From Utricularia gibba (Eukaryota > Streptophyta > Magnoliopsida > Lamiales > Lentibulariaceae), in contig NEEC01000014.1 in the NCBI GenBank assembly GCA_002189035.1, positions 436,501-500,500 on the forward strand: DNA of 64,000 nt. Direction: 5' to 3'. The notes beneath the pieces were generated by a model. It was not told where the DNA came from. It worked only from the letters and a program-made list of their open reading frames with translations, and ran no database searches. This document shows positions 1 to 10,414 of the stretch, one piece after another. The translations under genes were made by a program, and so were the position numbers. Each line of letters begins with the position of its first letter. Positions within the stretch are counted from its first letter, which is position 1.

Positions 1-70
1 AAGGTACGAAACGACTCAAGATTCTCCCGCTCTTTTTTGAAATTGTTTGTGTAACGGACGGGTGATTCTA

Positions 71-1308
71 GGGCATCGAAGTTCAGTGGGTAATCCGCGG
101 GTCGCGCTCACGTCTCTGCTGAACAAGAGGGAAAAGCTTCAAAACGAATTGCGAAGCGTCGAAAAGCAGGTAATTCTCATAAATTCTTCATGTATTCTTG
201 CCATTTTTAAACCTAATCAAAAATTGGGGGTGGAATTGAGTGCTGTAAATTGGGGATGAGTGCGGCTTTTTGTTCAGGTATACGAGCTGGAAACCAGTTA
301 CTTACAAGAAACAACCACATTCGGTAATGCGTTGAAGGGTTTCGAAGGATATCTTTCTTCATCAAAGAACACATCGAAGTACTGGACCCCTTGCTTCAAC
401 ACATGTTATTGCAGTGTCAACTTTTACCCCTGACAACCGAATTGGAATCATTAAATAGCACGTTTCTGAAGTCGAACGCAAACTATATTTCCTCTGTAGT
501 GCCTTGGGTTGGTGTTAAATTTCGGTGTAACGTTGTTTCAGTAATCTGTGTGGGGTCTATTTCTACTGTATAGCTTGCTCTTTTTTCTGTATTGATGTTA
601 TTCTTGATGATCCAGCACAAAGAAATCCAGGAAGTTTCAGCCTGAAGATAGGATATTCTCACTGTCTTCAGTCACCTCACCAGCAGTATGTACAACTTTT
701 ATATGATGTTCACATTGCTTGAGCTTTTACCTTTACCTCAGTGCATTGTTATGGTTGTGATAGCATTTATGAGGGTTCATGATGCCGAAACCCAAAAGCT
801 TTATCTGTTGGAAGTGTTCATACCCACTATCTGAATATACCCAATTCAGATTGAACTTGCAAAATGCCGAGATGCTTGTTTAATTGTTCCATTGCTTCCT
901 TTGTGTGCTTTTGTCCAGGTCGAGGAACTTGGCAATGTGAAAGAAGGTGCTATTCGTCCAGAACAATATTGGTCTTTACATTTCTCGAGATTGTTCATCA
1001 ACTCTATTGCTACTTTTTCAGATGGAAAACTGGATATTTTTCAAGGCCGACAACGAAGTGGAGGCATGATGACTAATGTTGTGTAAGTTCATGCGTCAAC
1101 AGAACATAAATCACCTCATTTTGATTCCTAAGAGAACTTCGATGAAGAGCCTAGTGGAACCAAATGATGCTTGCTATTGATATGTGACCTTAGTCGCTGA
1201 AATAATATGAATCCAATCTTAATTTGCAGGGGAAAGCCGAAGAGGGGTAGATCTGAACAGAAAGACATGAAAAGGGCAAGGCTCCCTGTTGGCGATGATG
1301 ATGATTGA
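71..1308 (+). CDS. EAF6: EAF6-like subunit of NuA4 histone acetyltransferase, 5' end missing
   Basis: Small scaffold subunit of the NuA4/MYST histone acetyltransferase complex in the nucleus. Visible exons run about 71-169, 278-378, 616-685, 919-946, 1022-1082 and 1230-1308, all with GT/AG borders and consistent phase. They encode the family core: a coiled-coil segment (LNKREKLQNELRSVEKQVYELETSYL), then FGNALKGFEGYL, KSRKFQPEDRIFSLSSVTSP, and a basic, acidic-ended tail (GKPKRGR ... GDDDD, stop at 1306-1308). The first visible exon follows an AG at about 69-70 and has no ATG, so the initiator exon probably lies upstream of the window. The order and tail match the remembered Arabidopsis homologue. 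The 75-nt intron at 947-1021 has no stop and keeps frame if retained. Confidence 0.85.
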
Positions 1309-1603
1309 TAATGTGGGCTGCTGATCTCGACTGTTCTGTAAGTTTCTCATTCCTTCCTCCCGACTTGCTTACTTGTATGTGTAGTGTCTGCAGAAACATT
1401 CTATTCATTTTTAGCAGAAAATTGGACGTGCAATGCCTTAAAACTGCGCTGTTAAAAACGGGTTCTTACACTGCTGACTGCCTTTTTTCAGAAACGGGTT
1501 GAACTAGAAATGAGAAACAGTATAGCCTTAAGCTAGGAGGGAAACCAATCAATGTGAAACGAGGACTCATCTTACAGAAGCTTTGGGGATCATTCCAATT
1601 TTC

Positions 1604-2429
1604 TCATTTTTCTATAGCAGCATTCGCTGTAACCAGATCCTCGTCCAGGAATAAGTCTCCATCCCACTTTTTGAAGAACTCCGTATTCTCGTGATACTTC
1701 ACTCGGTGCACGTGACCCGCCGGCGTGAACAGGTAATCGCCGGCTCCCGGATGGTGCTTCTCCTTTCACTCAGGTTCCACACCGTTTTCCTTCCTTCAGT
1801 AACGGCCAAATCTTGCCCAAATGCGTGGTGATGCGCCGGCTCAACGCTAACTGCCATGAATCTCACAATCGCCGAAGTCAGAGTCTCGCTGAGTATCTTC
1901 ATTGACCCGCCGGGCATCGGTTTTACCGCCGTGTACTCTTTCTCCGCCCGAGATTTCGCTAACGAGCAGATGAAGCATGGGGATTTACAATGGGGGTATT
2001 CTCGGCGCCGGTTTTTGGTATTTCTGTGATTGATTCGTCGAGGAATGATTGGACCTCGTCGGGCCAGCGGTTTTCGCCGGAGGCAGGGCAGGGAGGCTTG
2101 AATGGCGTTCATCCCGCTGTATTATTGAGGCATAAGTCGTTGTAGACTCGAGGGAAGTTTTTGGCGAATATGGAGACACCTATACCTGTAACGCAGGCTA
2201 CAAGACCGCGAATACCGACGGCAGAATCGGTTTGACAGCTGACGCGGCGGCCGCATTGCTCGCCGGCGGATGTATTTTCTGTTTCCGAGATCTTCAACTT
2301 CGATGTTGAGTAAACGGAGTTCCACCACGAGCGATCCGTGAGGGGTTCGCCGAATGCATCAGCCACGGCTACAAATTTCGGAGGTCGGGAGGCGCCGGTG
2401 TGTTGCTGCGCCGTGGCCGGAGGAAGGTG
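1604..2429 (-). pseudogene. RmlC-like cupin protein, disabled copy
   Basis: Reading down from 2429, one frame is open through ADAFGEPLTDRSWW and IRGLVACVTGIGVSIFAKNF to an in-frame TGA at 2109-2111. The same frame then continues as WPDEVQSFLDESITEIPKTG to a TAG near 1950. A cupin-like core (EYTAVKPMPGGSMKILSET ... VSVEPAHHHAFGQDLAVTEG) follows in another frame, and the C-terminus (HHPGAGDYLFTPAGHVHRVKYHE, then KKWDGDLFLDEDL, stop 1604-1606) in a third. A TAG at 2430-2432 lies just before the first open stretch. No intron borders explain the switches. The HHHAF and PAGHVHR motifs are the metal-site-like cupin motifs. I infer a decayed, perhaps processed, copy. I cannot name the parent gene. 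Confidence 0.7.
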
Positions 2430-2432
2430 CTA

Positions 2433-2808
2433 GATCACGAGCCGTAGGTATTTGTTCTTACTTTCCCTCTACAATCTGTTAGGCCTGTCCAGTTCGATTT
2501 TTAGTTGACTGTTGCTTAGAATCAGAATATTCAGATTTTATTATTTTAACAGAAAATGAAAACCTAAAACTGATCTTATGTTTATAGCCAGAGTGCTCTT
2601 TAAATAGATTTACAGATATTTTTTGGGCGGAAAGTGAGAATTCTCACACGCAGCAGCGTGTTCCGTAGCCTACAGACACTGGAGATCTTGGCCGGAACGT
2701 TTCGTTTTACTTGCTTCGCTATTCCATTTTCTTGTGATCAACTATTCTCCTTCCCGTACAGCGCAGATCCTTTTCTGAGAATTTCACGAGCATAATTGGA
2801 ATCAGAAG
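2433..2808. other. Intergenic, no gene seen
   Basis: A/T-rich spacer between the cupin pseudogene and the unidentified fragment. I see no convincing ORF, RNA gene or repeat here. Confidence 0.5.
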
Positions 2809-3129
2809 ATGTCGGATGGCGAATTTGATGAGGATTGTAACTTGCGGTAAGGCAGCAGTCGCAGAACGATGTCAATTACAGCAAGCAGTCGCAACTGCAG
2901 ACGAAGCCTGTGAGCAACTCCGTCCAACCGCGGCGGATCTCCGAGGAACGCCGATGGTGTGGCTCACCAGCAGAAGAAGGATTCCAATCGAAATGTGAAT
3001 ATGGATATCAGGACGAGGAGTCTCAGGTGGAGATGCTGAGCAATTCTTCCGGAGACGAGGCCGATCGTGACGGCATAGCCGGGGAGAAATACGAATGGGA
3101 TCGGGAAGGAGGAGGATTGCTCTTCTTCG
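2809..3129 (+). other. Unidentified coding-like fragment
   Basis: An ATG at 2809 opens MSDGEFDEDCNLR, which stops at a TAA. One frame over, an acidic, polar stretch runs open for about 80 codons (SKQSQLQTKPVSNSVQPRR ... QVEMLSNSSGDEADRDGIAG, then EKYEWDREGGGLLFF) up to a good GT donor (GGTATGC) at 3130. GC content and residue use look coding, unlike the AT-rich DNA on either side. I do not recognise the family and find no clear continuing exon. It may be a truncated gene or a first exon carrying a one-base frame break near 2845. Confidence 0.3.
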
Positions 3130-5541
3130 GTATGCTTTCTTTCCTACGCACTGCATAAACTGCGTTAACGTTGTTTGGTTAGTTTATTTTTTTAGATTTT
3201 CATCTACGTTTTTCGTTCAACATACCAGTGGCTCGAGTCCAGTGCTTGCGTAGATTTACTCCTGCTTAGTTTGTTGAAGTACTGGACCGTGTTCGATACT
3301 AGTCCTTAGGATTCTTAATTTTTACAAGTTAGAAGACTAATGCATCTTGTGTATCTCGTACAGGCGTTGGGATATTTCCTCTACCTTAAAATTACATGTA
3401 TGAACATAATCATGTGCTCTCGTTGTTCTTTCCTGGGATTGATAACCTAATCATGTTCTATCCTGCTTAAACTTGTGAGCAAATGTTAAGCATGTAGGAT
3501 GTCCGTCTCCGTTGGCATGGAGGGTCATGGACCATGGGTGGATCCTCTTGGAATAGGGTAGTTAATCTTGACAAGCCTGAACTCGTCTTTTAGTGACTAC
3601 CAACCATACTTTAATCTGAACAGGGTAATCAGTCGCAGAACATTCCGACTGATCAGTGATAATTTGGCAAATCCGCCTTCCTCAAGAGGCGTGGAACCTC
3701 TAGCTCCAACCCAACCCAGCCGGTTGACATCATCCTCATCCATTAAATTTTTAGTTTCATCGGGTCTTCACTTTTTTGCCTGTTTCTGGGGCGAAATTAC
3801 TATCATCTTACATCTCCACTGAACTACTTATTGTTCGGTTTTTTATACTTTTTTGTAACCCAATTGATCTTTTAGGGTGTGAGGGATGCAGCCAGACTTT
3901 AATAGCCGCTTATGCAGATCCTCAAACCCAAGGGCCTTGGGCCTCAACAGGTTTTCTCATGCAATGCTCGAGGTAAATCCTGGTTATTTAAACAACCTTA
4001 TGAATTGGCCATGTTTGAGACTTCGTGACATCCAGATACAGTGTTGTTTCATTCCTTCAAAATTAATTTTTCAAGGAAATGATTTTCGAAAAGTAATTTT
4101 TAATAAACAAATGATGCTCCGTTCTTCGTATTATTTTTCAATTCTTTTTACAAGTTTATTGAATAACTACAACAGATTTTTTTGCTACCAATATGAATTT
4201 TTTATTAGATTATGTGTGCAAAAAATTATTGAGGTGTTTTGATTATGTTCTATGATCTTTTATTTTAGCATAATGGGCGGATTTCGCTAGTGGAATTTAA
4301 AGTATTAGAAATTAATGGAATTTAAAATAAGAGTTTGTTCAAGTAACAAGAATTTTATAATTAACTTGTTTAGTTGAAACATTTAAAGTATGACTGGTAA
4401 ACATTTTGTATTTAAATATTACAAACACTTATTACTCTTCACAATGGGTTGTATTTTTTAAATTACACTGCAAGCAATTCACGCCATAGGGTTTTCCATG
4501 TGCTGGCTAAGAGTTTTGAATGTCCCCAAGGAATACCGTTGGGAAGTCTAACCTCGCCCAGAAATCAAAATCAAACCCAATCAAAAATTAAAATCTAGGA
4601 GAAATATAGCAGTTTTTTAAAATCAAGATTGATCCAGGACTAACCCAATTAAATTCGAGCCTATAATTTTTTAAATTTGACATAATAATTTTGTATAAAA
4701 AATTAAAAATTTTAAATTTAGAAAACAATTATTTTCATAACATTTTTATAATGAATGAAACTAATTTGACTCAAACCGTACTCATTAATAAATCGGAAAA
4801 TAGGTTGCATCCTATTATAAAACATAACACTGTAGATATTTAGGACAAAATTATCAAAATTGTGTGGCATTTATTTCTCAAACCTACCTATAACATTAGT
4901 TTAAAAGACAACCTCAACGGAGAATTTAAATAGATTTACTTCGATTTTGAGAAAAAATGTTTGAAAAAAACGATTTCGATATACAAAAAGTTGCAAGCCA
5001 ATTATTCCTTAGCGAAAAATACTCATATTAAATAAAATTGCTCCGAAAATAACATTTTTTTTCTAGAAAAAACATTACTCCTAGTCCCTAAACAAGCATT
5101 TAATCCAATCCCCCCTTGCCAAGAGAAACATTCCCTCATCATGCATTAATGCCACAGCGTGCGGCTTCGGTCTTTTTCAAAAGGAAAGATATGATTCTTT
5201 ATAAAATTTCTTGACATAAAAATATTACTCCTAAAAACCCTGTGAGTCATGAAAACAGAGATTTTACATGTTTCCTAACCGATCAACCCGAGCAAGTTGG
5301 AGAATGAAGCAAATGTATCGGTAAAAACACTTTATTTTAGTGAACCTAAGTAAAAAGACCGAATACCATAGACGATCCACGCCACATGTTTCACAAAGAA
5401 ATGAAGTTCTCTAGACTAAAGAGCTTGATGATCAGGGTGCAAATGCATGATGAATGCAAAATGTGCAGTCAAATCCACCCAGGAGATCATGAAAAAAATG
5501 CTTACCTACGAAACTCCGTTGCGGGATGAAGGTGCATTTTA
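3130..5541. other. AT-rich intergenic region
   Basis: Mostly A/T-rich DNA with many homopolymers. A short open stretch at about 3880-3972 (ending STGFLMQCSR) is not recognisable. From about 5380 the DNA is probably the 3' UTR of the minus-strand LSM3 gene. I see no supported gene or mobile element boundary. Confidence 0.45.
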
Positions 5542-6702
5542 TCAGGCAGTCCGCAGCGGGGGTGAGACCAATATGACACCATCTCCCCTCACAAAGAGGA
5601 AGGGAACATTCCGCCTTGTTGTCTGCAAGGCACATAATTTGCCTAAAGCAAAGCGACATACAGAAGCCATGAAAGATACACAGTGATCAACCATGTATGG
5701 TCAATGACGTGTGCTTGAGGGTACATTTTAGAGGTTCATCTTTGAATCAAGATGGTTTAGAAACCACGGCACTGTTCAAAAGTGCGTCATGTTGTAATCA
5801 CTCAACGCAGAAACTAACAGCACAGAGTTCCATAGAGTGCTAGAATACCTCCACGTGTATAAGGATAGAAGCCCAATCCTCAGGTTTAAAAACTTTTAAC
5901 CCCGGCCAATTCCAAAAACAGATAGTCTTTCATGCCAATCATGAATTAAGCACAGTCAACACTCCCTATGCGGTATTAACGCATGGCACTTCCCATTTAC
6001 AAATATGATGAACTCTAGTAGCATTATAAAGACAAAAGGAAGTAACATACCCTCACAATTTCCTCATAAGTTTCGTCATCAATCTCCACTGTAGTTATAA
6101 TCTCTTCAACCTCACCTAGAATCATATTCAAATGCTGATCATAGGCCTGGGAATACGAAGAACATAAGAGATCTAAGCATTTAACTCTACCGATCAATAA
6201 CGAAAATTCGTACTCTTGCTTACTGCTGAAACGATAATAAAGAGCAGAGCATTCGAACAGACGACAGCAGGAGCATAATAGGAAACTAGCGAATGCGAGA
6301 CGCCAGATGCAGAACAAAGATGAGAAGAAACTCGAAGGATTTAAAATTCGGATTCACGATGAGCCACACAATAACACCGTGAAAAACCTAATACGCGAAA
6401 ACAGCGGCAGTCGGAAACGATATTCAGACTACGAACGCAATTCTAGATTCTCAGCTACGAAATCACAAATTGAAACCGACGAAAAACTTCACAAATTCTA
6501 AATTCCGCGAAAATCACAGCGAGAAAACGATAAACAAATAAACATTAGCGTGAGTGAGCCAGAGAAAGGAATAACGAAAAACAACGTGAAGCTTTCCGCG
6601 GAGCTCCCTGTCGTGACGAAGCTTGACGTAGATGCGCTCGTCGAGACTGAGGCGAATGAGATCCAGAGGCTCCTTCACCGCGCTCTCCTCCTCGCTCCCC
6701 AT
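5542..6702 (-). CDS. LSM3: U6 snRNA-associated Sm-like protein LSm3
   Basis: Subunit of the LSm2-8 ring, which binds the U6 snRNA 3' end in the nucleus, and of LSm1-7, which acts in cytoplasmic mRNA decapping. Three exons: 6702-6586 ([20 protein letters not shown] ... LRGKLH), 6146-6051 ([15 protein letters not shown] ... EEIVR) and 5622-5542 ([20 protein letters not shown], ending LRTA). Together they make 294 nt, or 97 residues, the usual family length. The Sm1 motif ends in FDQHLNMIL-type sequence (here [10 protein letters not shown]) and the Sm2 motif is [10 protein letters not shown]. The start is chosen at MGSEEES because it matches the plant homologue. An upstream in-frame ATG would add an unrelated extension. 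Confidence 0.95.
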
Positions 6703-7531
6703 CTTCCTCTCGTTCTCGTCAATGCCTCCCCGCCCTAACCTCCAACTTCGAATACTCGGGTAAAAGCAAACCCCCCGCCCAAAATTAAAAATATATGCCG
6801 CCTCGGGCATATATATAACCAACTAACCAACCACATATATATACCCCACCTTTCAAGTCCTTATTTCAAAAAAAAAAAAAAATAACTCCCCTGAACTGTA
6901 ATAATAAATACAAAATATCGAACACCAAATGTCGAATGGTCAATTTTGGGGTATAATTCATGATGGTTTGTTGCACTGCACATTTCTGAAGGAGAGAAAC
7001 TATGGCACCCGGCACCCAATAATTGTGTAGGGGTCGGTTGTTATTGTTACCAGAACATGGAGGAGTGGGGCGGGTGCGGGTGAGGATCTTAATTTGAGTC
7101 GTGAAAGAAAGGGTATTGCATCAGGCCTCCGTTGAAAATGACCGCAAACGCCCACCCCATGTGCCTTTCTTTGTTTGATTAGGGACGCGTAAATCCCCCC
7201 TGATTAGCCTCTTAATCCTTCCTGATCAACTTATAAGCCACTGCTTATCTTCTCCACTGTCTCCATCGTCTGCGTCCTAATCTCACCACCCTCACACCGG
7301 CACTATAATTGGAAAGTGTGCTTCTCGTTCCTTTTTTTTTTGCGGTGGATGGTTCATTCTCAGCTGTTTGTGTTTAAGAAAAGAATGGTTAGCAGCTTTT
7401 TAAAGATTTGATTGCGTAATCAGGTTTATTATTATGAGTTCAAATGTGAGATGTGTTTGTGTACTTAAGTTTTAAAAGGCAACACTGAAGCCAGCCAGCC
7501 AGCCAGCTAAGCCATCTCTGGCTCTCTGCGT
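6703..7531. other. Divergent intergenic region between LSM3 and Dof
   Basis: Holds the upstream regions of the two diverging genes. Short ATATATA stretches near 6790-6845 are possible LSM3 promoter elements on the minus strand. A poly-A run lies at about 6868-6882. A short CCAG tandem repeat occupies about 7490-7508. No gene is seen. Confidence 0.45.
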
Positions 7532-7541
7532 GTATATATAT
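7532..7541 (+). promoter_or_regulatory. TATA-like element of the Dof gene
   Basis: TGTATATATA lies about 55 bp upstream of the ATG at 7594. That spacing suits a TATA box with a short 5' leader. Confidence 0.45.
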
Positions 7542-7593
7542 GTGAACAGCCCCTCATAAATCCAAGGATACTCGACCTGCAGCCGCGGACAGT

Positions 7594-8125
7594 ATGGCGA
7601 GTTTCGGGGAGCCGGGAATCGCAAGCGGGTTGACGTGGAGTCTGCTCCGCACTGCCCACGTTGCGCCTCATCGAACACCAAATTCTGCTACTTCAACAAC
7701 TACAGCCTCTCGCAGCCGCGCTACTTTTGCAAATCCTGCCGGCGGTATTGGACCAAGGGGGTGCCCTCAGGAACGTGCCAGTAGGCGGCGGATGCCGGAA
7801 AACCCGACGCCCCGCTAAGAAAGATGTCCTCCCGCCCCCCGTGGATAATGACCCCGCTGATCGGGGTGGTGGCTTCGCGGTGCCGCCGGTGAGCATTCCG
7901 ATGACTTCATGCGGAATCGACGGTGGCAAGGGGGACGCGTGGGGTTCGAAGATCAACGGCGGGGATGATCTCATTCATAATCAAGTGGCTCTCCGGGGAG
8001 AAACGCCGCGGCAATCGAACAGCCTGGATTTCGGATACCCGGAATCCGCGGCCCAGATTCAAGACTATGAACTGGTTTGGCACGACGATGATCAGCCGCT
8101 GTTCAGTAGTACTTGGGAGTTTTGA
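7594..8125 (+). pseudogene. Dof zinc-finger transcription factor with two frame breaks
   Basis: Plant-specific DNA-binding factor of the AAAG-binding Dof family. The zinc finger is obvious: [20 protein letters not shown] then [16 protein letters not shown] (C-x2-C ... C-x2-C) in one frame, continuing as [17 protein letters not shown] in the next. The break falls in a run of five G at about 7757-7761, where the family needs six. The ATG at 7594 (MASFGEP) is in yet another frame from the finger. That switch also fits one missing base, in the G-rich stretch near 7608-7619. The tail has no recognised domain and ends SSTWEF. The gene is short and intronless, as many Dof genes are. It is either an assembly-damaged functional gene or a recent pseudogene. 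Confidence 0.8.
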
Positions 8126-8575
8126 TTTTTCCGGCAGTGTTTCTCATTATTTAAATTTAATGGAATATAAATTTTCTATTAGTATCATTTTCCACATACT
8201 CGGGGACCATGCCATGAACACAATCTTAATTTTGTCCTTGCTCCAATTTATTCCATATATTATTGCAATATTCATATCATAAGCATTATTACAATGCAGC
8301 GAGCAGACATTCCTGTTCATCGTCTTAATGGTAGAAATAAGGGATTCTAACCAGTGGTGAATTCCCCAAAATGTCCCCAAAGTTACTGCCTTGCCTTGCA
8401 CACACAATGCTTTAAATTTCCTGGTTTGTTAGGCATTGAAGGGTAGGTGAATTAATTTCCTCATTCATTTTGGCTGCTCGCCTTTGAAAAAAACACATAG
8501 CATGGCTCCTACTATACAAACATTAATAGTAATGAGTGAAAAAGGTGGTCCAATGACTGTAATTTGAGGCATGCT
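8126..8575. other. Intergenic, no gene seen
   Basis: AT-rich DNA downstream of the Dof gene, probably including its 3' UTR. No supported feature. Confidence 0.45.
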
Positions 8576-8613
8576 CCGGCCGGCGGTGATTTCACCGCGG
8601 TAAAAATGGCCGG
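8576..8613. repeat. Nested inverted repeat
   Basis: An inner perfect hairpin, GCGGTGA/TCACCGC with a 2-nt loop (8583-8598), sits inside outer arms CCGGCC (8576-8581) and GGCCGG (8608-8613). The GC-rich patch stands out in AT-rich DNA. Its function is unknown. Confidence 0.6.
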
Positions 8614-8678
8614 GTAAACTATAATTAGCTAGTGACTAATGAATTATTATTTTATTAACCCTATTTCCGCCATGGGGG

Positions 8679-8876
8679 GATTCCCGATGGACGGTTTTTT
8701 TCCGAATTTCGTTCGATACGGAGTGGATTCTTGGTACGCTTCCATGGTGAAGTGCTGGGTTCTTGTGGTTCTTGATTGATTCCCGATGGACGGTTTTGTT
8801 CCGAAATTCGTTCGATACGGAGTGGATTCTCGGTGCTCTTCCATGGTGAAGTGTTGGGTTTTTGTGATTCTTGATT
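8679..8876. repeat. 99-bp tandem duplication upstream of the DUF218 gene
   Basis: Two near-identical copies of about 99 bp (8679-8777 and 8778-8876), each starting with GATTCCCGATGGACGG and carrying TCGATACGGAGTGGATTCT and TTCCATGGTGAAGTG. They differ at a few positions. A partial echo (GTGGATTCCCGATTC) follows at about 8925-8938, just before the start codon at 8952. The repeat therefore lies in the promoter or 5' UTR. Confidence 0.85.
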
Positions 8877-8951
8877 TCTCGATCCGGGCAATTTTGTAGG
8901 CGTCACTCTTCTTGCTTCGGGGTGTGGATTCCCGATTCTTGATTGGAACCT

Positions 8952-10414
8952 ATGAAGGTGAACTATACGTCGGGATCAACCAACACCCCATTGTCGTTCC
9001 AGGGTTACCCACGAGGAGATTTTGACTTGGAATCTGGAATCTCTAAGAAGTCGAGGAAGCCTAAAAGAAGTCCTTTTAGGATGATACAATCGTTGGGAAA
9101 TAGGATAGGGAATTATTACAAGCTTCACCCAATTTTGTTAATTTCGATTTGCCTAATAGTTGGGATCACGGTGATCACTATGTTTTCGGTGTATGGTGGG
9201 GGTTTAAGGATGATGCCTTCTTTCTGGAGTGTGGAGCGTGATGAGGGAAGTTATCCCTTTGCTAACCTTAAGAATCTTGTAATGGTCGCTGGGCATTCGG
9301 TGTATGTGAGTAGCAGTTGCGAGAAGGTTGATAAGGAGGACTCATGGTATTTGGAGCCATACCAGAGGCATAGGGGCCAAGCTGCATCTTTTGTTACTCA
9401 TATACAGAAGGGGGTGGAGATTGCAGCTACTGATGATTCAGCATTACTGTTGTTTAGTGGAGGAGAGACCAGGAGAGATGCTGGGCCGCGGAGCGAGGCT
9501 CAAAGCTATTGGATCGTTGCGGAGACTCAGGGATGGTTTGGTGAGCCACTTACTCTTTGCTGTTTTGGTCTATAGTTCACAGAAGCATGTTTAAGATTGA
9601 TGCTTTTGGTTTGTGAACACGATGACTTGGTTAATAATTGTGCTGCTTGATGAATTTGCATCAGTCCTTGTTTTCATTAATCTTTGGAAATCCTTTTGAT
9701 GACCTTTGAAGACCTACATTGAGCTGAGGTGGAGTTACACTGCTGAAAATACCATTTGAATGTGTTGTTTGTCTGTCTGTCCGTTATTGCTAGAGTTATC
9801 TCAACTCCCAGAGGCTATTTTAATATGCCAAGCTTCTTCTGCATACCTGATGACTGAATTCTTGTTTCCTGTCAACTGTGAGTAATATTCAGGCAAAGGG
9901 GATAGCGTGAGAAGCAGAGCTCTCACAGAGGAGCACGCTAGAGATAGCTACGAAAATCTTCTTTTCAGTGTATGCCGGTTCCGGGAGCTCACCGGTGCAT
10001 ATCCACACAACATATCCGTCAGTCATCCATCTGTATCTAACACATTCCATATAAAGATGCACTCCAGTTTTTAAGATCATGTTCTCTATTCAGGTAGTTG
10101 GCTACGACTTTAAGGAGAAGAGATTCGTCGATCTTCATCGATCAACTGTTCGGTTTCCTCTCCATAGATTCTTCTATCATGGCACCCCATCTTCTCCAAA
10201 TTCAAGAGAAGCAGCGTTGAGAGGTGAAGCTTTGGTTAGAACACAGTTTCAAGTAGATCCCCAGGGATGCTCCGGATCGCTGCATCGCAAAAAGATTGGC
10301 CGCAATCCATTTCACAGGTCAATCCCCTATCCTAAGGGATGCCCTGAAATTGCAGGTTTGTTCAGACACTGCGGAGCTACCCCATATCCAGGATTCCTCC
10401 CCTGGGCAGTATAG
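8952..10414 (+). CDS. DUF218 (YdcF-like) single-pass membrane protein
   Basis: Three exons, 8952-9540, 9893-10017 and 10094-10414, join in phase to 344 residues. A basic N-terminus is followed by one hydrophobic segment (about residues 58-80, LLISICLIVGITVITMFSV). The YdcF-like domain comes next: LVMVAGHSVY, then LLLFSGGETRRDAGPRSEAQ, LTEEHARDSYENLLFSVCRF and VVGYDFKEKRF. The C-terminal part contains NPFHRSIPYPKGCPE and ends PWAV. The family is widespread in plants and fungi, and its biochemical role is not established. The start is the first in-frame ATG, at 8952. The second intron uses donor CC/GTCAGT. Confidence 0.88.

Noticed and set aside
8647-8906. Minus-strand open frame with an internally repeated peptide (ESTPYRTNFG/ESTPYRTKFG)
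   Set aside because: The repetition only reflects the 99-bp DNA duplication. There is no domain, and the position is in the promoter or leader of the next gene.
9645-9730. Possible box C/D snoRNA in the DUF218 gene intron (TGATGA and CTGA words)
   Set aside because: The C box lacks the purine, no proper D' box or terminal stem is seen, and such short words are frequent by chance.
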